Below are positions 60,389 through 64,000 of a stretch of DNA of 64,000 nucleotides, piece after piece (positions within the stretch are counted from its first letter, which is position 1; each line of letters begins with the position of its first letter). The DNA is from Lachnospiraceae bacterium. Its GTDB lineage: Bacteria; Bacillota; Clostridia; Lachnospirales; Lachnospiraceae. Both the position numbers and the translations under genes were made by a program. Below the pieces are notes generated by a model that had not been told where the DNA came from, searched no databases, and saw only the letters and a program-made list of their open reading frames with translations. The DNA lies in contig CAJTDB010000012.1 of assembly GCA_910574965.1 (NCBI GenBank), forward strand, positions 1 through 64,000, read 5' to 3'.

Positions 60389-63300
60389 ATGAATAAACAA
60401 GAAGAAACATACTTTGCAGCTTTATCAAAAGATAGATCGGAGATAGCTGATGTCTTAGAACGTCGTGCTGTTAGAGGATATAAGGATAGTGTTGTTGAAA
60501 AATATTCTGACCAGGCACACTTTATTTATGAATTATTGCAGAATGCAGATGATGCTTGTGCAACAAGAGCTAGATTTATTCTTGAAGAGAATAGGCTTAT
60601 TTTTGCACATAATGGGTCTAGACATTTTTCTGTATCCGACCCTGCTAATGAAGATGTTGATTCAGAAAATAAAACATTAGGTGATATTAATGCTATCACT
60701 TCTATTGCTAACTCAAATAAGACTGGGTCTTCGATTGGTAAGTTTGGTGTTGGATTTAAAGCTGTTTTTCAATACACGCAGACACCGCACATTTATGACC
60801 CAAACTTCAAGTTTAAGATTGAAAGATTTATTGTACCAATTATGCTAACTGATGACTTCCCTGGCAGAAGATTTGATGAGACATTATTTGTATTTCCTTT
60901 CGACCATCAGGAGAGAGACGCAGATGAAGCATATAGTGATATATCTGATAAATTAAGAAATCTTTCGTTTCCGTTGTTGTTTTTGACAAGCTTGAAGGAT
61001 ATCGAATTTGAATTTCATAATGTTCTTGGTTTGTATGGAAAGAATATAAAAGAAACAATAAAACTTGACGGGACAATTGCTGAACACCTGATCCTTACAC
61101 AGAATGCAGGTGACGACTTATATGATGAGGATTTGTGGATGTTTTCTCGTCTTGATGAATGCGAGCGAAGATATTCAGTTGGTTTCTTTATGGATAAGAA
61201 AGGGCATTTAAGACCAGTTAATGAACCTGCATTTTGCTTCTTCCCAACGAAAGAAGCTACTAACTTGAATTTTATTTTGCATGCTCCATTTTTGTTAACA
61301 GATAGCCGTGAAGGTATTCGTGCAGGCGTAGCTCACAATAATAAGATGATTAAAAGATTAGCGGAATTGGCTGCTGACTCTATGGAATATCTTAGAGATA
61401 TTGGCGTGAAGAATTCTAATCGTTTAATCGACGATAATATTGTCGAAATCATTCCGGTTGATGAGGATGACTTTAGCGATCCATCTGATAAGCGTAAGGT
61501 ATCATTCCTTCCGTTTTATGAATCAATAAAGAAGAAGTTTGAAGTGACGGAACTTATTCCTACATTGGATGATTATGTCATGCCGGATAATGCATATTGG
61601 GCAGCAGTACCTCAGCTTGCACAGTTATTCTCAAATACTCAGCTTGGAGAGATAACCGAAAACGAAGACGCTCAGTGGGCATTTATTTCTTTGGGACGTG
61701 ATGAAGTGCAGAGAAATAACAAGGCATTATTTAGTTATATTGAAGACTTGGTAAAAACAAATCTTAATGAAGATGCGATTATAAATGGCAGATCGAGAGA
61801 TTTCTATTATAACCGTGTTTTGGGTGTAAGACAGTCTCTGGAAAGTGTAAGAGGTATAACCGGGGCATTTATTGAAAAGCAGGAAATAAGCTGGCTGCAT
61901 GAGTTTTATAAGTGGTTATCAGAGACTAAACATAGAACGGATATTAGTACAGATAAACCTATTTTCTTAGATCAGAATGGAAAAGCGGCGGCAGCTTTTG
62001 ATGATGAAGAACAGTTGATTTTATTTTTGCCTGTTAAAGATGTTGCGGGATACAAGGTTGTAAATGAAGAACTTCTGAAAAATAAAGATACTCTTGTGTT
62101 TATTAAATCGATAGGAGTTAAACAGCCTTCATTAAAGGATCAGATTTATAATATTATCTTGCCTCAATACACCGATGAAGCATATATCGACACAGAACCG
62201 CATTTTATGATCTTCTTCAATTATTACTGCAAGTGTTCAAATGAAGAGATTGAAGAATTTATTGACCTTATAAAGGCATACGATTTTCTGATTTTTTACG
62301 AGGATGGAGTTGCTTATAGGGGCCGTGCTTCTGAAATGTATATGCCAACAGATGAACTCGTTAGATATTTTGAAAGCAAGCCTTCAACTAGATTTATTGA
62401 TTTAGACAGTTATAAATCAATGGTTGGTCGTGAACGTGAAAAATATTTAATTTCATTTCTGACAGAATTAGGAGTTAAATCGTCACCTTCTGTGTATACA
62501 GAAAGTAATGATGGTTATTATAATCAGTCCTCAGAAAAGTTTGTAGATGGTTTAAGAGAAATAATAGAAGCTGTTGAGGAATCAATGGATTCGGATTTGT
62601 CTGCGTTTTTATGGGATCAGCTATGTATAATGGCTGAAACGAATAAACTGAACTATTATCTGCTAAAAAAGACATTAAGAACAAGACCGGATGGACGTTA
62701 TAATTTTAGGACCGAATATGAGGATTCATCTACTAAAATTGATTTGACCAGCAAGAAATGGCTTGTTGACAATGAAGGCGTATTTGTGTCTGCAAAAGAA
62801 CTTACAAAGAGCGAATTATCTTCAATTTATGATATCGAAAATGAAGGAGCTGCTGGTTTGTTGTCTGTTCTTAATATTTCTGATGTTGGAGAATATGAGG
62901 ATGAAGATGACGACGAAGATGATAGTTACTTGACAGATACTCAGCGAGAAAAGATCGAATTTGCAAACAAATTGAAAGCACTGGGCATCAATGAAGAGGA
63001 TTTGGAGGACTTCCAGGAGTTTAAGAGACAAAAAAAAGCTCAAAAGCGAGCTGCTGAAATGGAACGTAATTCTGGAAATAGTTCGTCAAGTGGCGGACAA
63101 AAAAATGTTGGTACTGAGGATATAGATGATTTGTTTGGAGATGAAGAAGATGAGGAAACTTCAGAGCCAAAGGAAAAAAAGGAAATAACAGATGACGATG
63201 ATACGGATGCAGATGAATTCATGCCTTCTGCTGTAGATTACAGTAAGAAGATAGAACGCGCAAAACAGAAAAGTGCTGCCGAAATTGATAAGATTACTTA

Positions 63301-64000
63301 TTTTGAAGAATTGCAGAATAAGGCACTTTCAGCAGAAAGATACTCATATAGCTGGTTTACGACGTTGCTTGAGATGGAGAGTATAAATAGTGGGGAGACT
63401 AACTCTAGAAATAGAGAAGTATCTGTCAGTTTTGCGAAGGTAGAAAGAGAACCTGGCACAAAACGTACATTGGTGTTGAAGCATCCGAATCAGTACATTC
63501 CTCAGTTTATGGAGGATTTAGCTGATATTCCTTTAGTACTTCATATGGGAGATCAGACAAAAACTGTTGCTATTGAGGTTGCAAACATTAAGTCATATAC
63601 GCTTCGGGTAAAAATGAAAAATACAGAAGCCATTGATGATATTGATTTGAGCACAATTACTTCTGCAACTATTGATGCTAAAAGTCCTGCTTTCTTACTT
63701 GAAGAATTGCGTAAGCAGTTTGCAGAGTTTGAATTTGACGACGATTTTAATATGCAGGAAAACTTGTGTGAGAATATCGAGTTTGTATTCGGGCCTCCGG
63801 GTACAGGTAAGACAACTCATCTTGCTAAGAATGTTTTGCTGCCTATTATGAAAAACAGCAGAGAATGTAAGGTGCTTGTGCTTACTCCTACTAATAAATC
63901 TGCGGACGTACTTGTAAAGCGAATCATGGAAGTATCTGGAAGTGACACTTTATATAATGATTGGTTAGTAAGATTTGGTGCTACAGGTGATGAGGAAATT
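60389..64000 (+). CDS. Sacsin/Hsp90-type ATPase fused to an SF1 helicase motor (partial, runs off the window)
   Basis: At least 1204 aa; the stop lies outside the window. The N-terminus is a GHKL ATPase of the sacsin/Hsp90-like kind: FIYELLQNADDA (46-57), the HNGSRHF loop in place of the usual DNG (74-80) and GKFGVGFKAVF (117-127). A long middle region has no motif I know. It is followed by very acidic stretches at about 830-845 and 905-945. At residues 1135-1142 stands GPPGTGKT, and 20-30 residues later LVLTPTNKSADVL, typical of COG1112/UPF1-like SF1 helicases. The helicase remainder and any C-terminal nuclease are not visible. AAAGAGG is 8 nt before the ATG; the gap from the preceding gene is 34 bp, so the two are surely one transcript. 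Confidence 0.88.
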   Translation, partial: MNKQEETYFAALSKDRSEIADVLERRAVRGYKDSVVEKYSDQAHFIYELLQNADDACATRARFILEENRLIFAHNGSRHFSVSDPANEDVDSENKTLGDINAITSIANSNKTGSSIGKFGVGFKAVFQYTQTPHIYDPNFKFKIERFIVPIMLTDDFPGRRFDETLFVFPFDHQERDADEAYSDISDKLRNLSFPLLFLTSLKDIEFEFHNVLGLYGKNIKETIKLDGTIAEHLILTQNAGDDLYDEDLWMFSRLDECERRYSVGFFMDKKGHLRPVNEPAFCFFPTKEATNLNFILHAPFLLTDSREGIRAGVAHNNKMIKRLAELAADSMEYLRDIGVKNSNRLIDDNIVEIIPVDEDDFSDPSDKRKVSFLPFYESIKKKFEVTELIPTLDDYVMPDNAYWAAVPQLAQLFSNTQLGEITENEDAQWAFISLGRDEVQRNNKALFSYIEDLVKTNLNEDAIINGRSRDFYYNRVLGVRQSLESVRGITGAFIEKQEISWLHEFYKWLSETKHRTDISTDKPIFLDQNGKAAAAFDDEEQLILFLPVKDVAGYKVVNEELLKNKDTLVFIKSIGVKQPSLKDQIYNIILPQYTDEAYIDTEPHFMIFFNYYCKCSNEEIEEFIDLIKAYDFLIFYEDGVAYRGRASEMYMPTDELVRYFESKPSTRFIDLDSYKSMVGREREKYLISFLTELGVKSSPSVYTESNDGYYNQSSEKFVDGLREIIEAVEESMDSDLSAFLWDQLCIMAETNKLNYYLLKKTLRTRPDGRYNFRTEYEDSSTKIDLTSKKWLVDNEGVFVSAKELTKSELSSIYDIENEGAAGLLSVLNISDVGEYEDEDDDEDDSYLTDTQREKIEFANKLKALGINEEDLEDFQEFKRQKKAQKRAAEMERNSGNSSSSGGQKNVGTEDIDDLFGDEEDEETSEPKEKKEITDDDDTDADEFMPSAVDYSKKIERAKQKSAAEIDKITYFEELQNKALSAERYSYSWFTTLLEMESINSGETNSRNREVSVSFAKVEREPGTKRTLVLKHPNQYIPQFMEDLADIPLVLHMGDQTKTVAIEVANIKSYTLRVKMKNTEAIDDIDLSTITSATIDAKSPAFLLEELRKQFAEFEFDDDFNMQENLCENIEFVFGPPGTGKTTHLAKNVLLPIMKNSRECKVLVLTPTNKSADVLVKRIMEVSGSDTLYNDWLVRFGATGDEEI

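Noticed and set aside
1-64000. Search for CRISPR arrays, tRNA or rRNA genes and intact transposases.
   Set aside because: No regularly spaced repeats, cloverleaf-like T-loop sequences, rRNA segments or transposase motifs were seen by eye.

Overview
The window looks like a chromosomal segment of a Gram-positive anaerobe of the Clostridia, most likely family Lachnospiraceae. The evidence is the gene order (mutS-mutL-miaA, radC-mreBCD-PBP2-minCDE-rodA-mgsA, and a sepF block with an HlyD-like protein), AGGAGG-type ribosome binding sites, a tetrahydrofolate riboswitch on folE, a CGAAC-N4-GTTCG type LexA box on recA, and an LPXTG-free, lipoprotein-based ABC sugar system. I cannot name the genus from sequence alone.

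Layout. 1-2.9 kb: argH and asd. 2.9-6.0 kb, minus strand: a folate operon (folE, an HD hydrolase, folP, a folB-folK fusion) behind a promoter and a THF riboswitch. 6.1-9.6 kb: SOS-controlled recA with an overlapping recX, then rny. 9.6-19.8 kb: mutS, mutL, miaA, a methionine gamma-lyase-like PLP enzyme, two flavoproteins and a DUF4321-type membrane protein. 19.9-30.4 kb: a cell shape and division-site cluster (radC, mreB, mreC, mreD, PBP2, minC, minD, minE, rodA) ending in methylglyoxal synthase and a D,D-carboxypeptidase lipoprotein. 30.4-36.3 kb: a small P-loop protein, an HlyD-like protein, yggS, sepF, aroB, lspA, rluD. 36.4-38.9 kb: an unknown gene coupled to cstA. 38.9-45.8 kb: an RpiR regulator facing an amino-sugar (sialic acid/ManNAc type) ABC operon with nanE and nanK. 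45.8-52.3 kb: an HPr variant lacking Ser46, ftsK, a zinc-ribbon membrane protein, and a two-subunit NfnAB/GltA-like flavoprotein.

From about 52.37 kb to the end the character changes. There are frameshifted and truncated remnants, an AgrC/AgrA-like two-component pair with a coiled-coil cargo protein on the minus strand, and a GC-rich block with no convincing gene. Then comes an AT-rich three-gene operon on the plus strand: a 61-aa helix-turn-helix protein, a 1219-aa RecD-like helicase with an eight-cysteine N-terminus and a C-terminal PD-(D/E)XK-like nuclease domain, and a very large protein (more than 1204 aa, running off the window) that joins a sacsin/Hsp90-type ATPase to an SF1 helicase motor. 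A palindrome sits exactly between the -35 and -10 of this operon's promoter. I read this as accessory DNA carrying a candidate anti-phage or genome-defence system that I cannot match to a named one; this is the most interesting part of the window.

No tRNA, rRNA, CRISPR array or intact transposase was seen.
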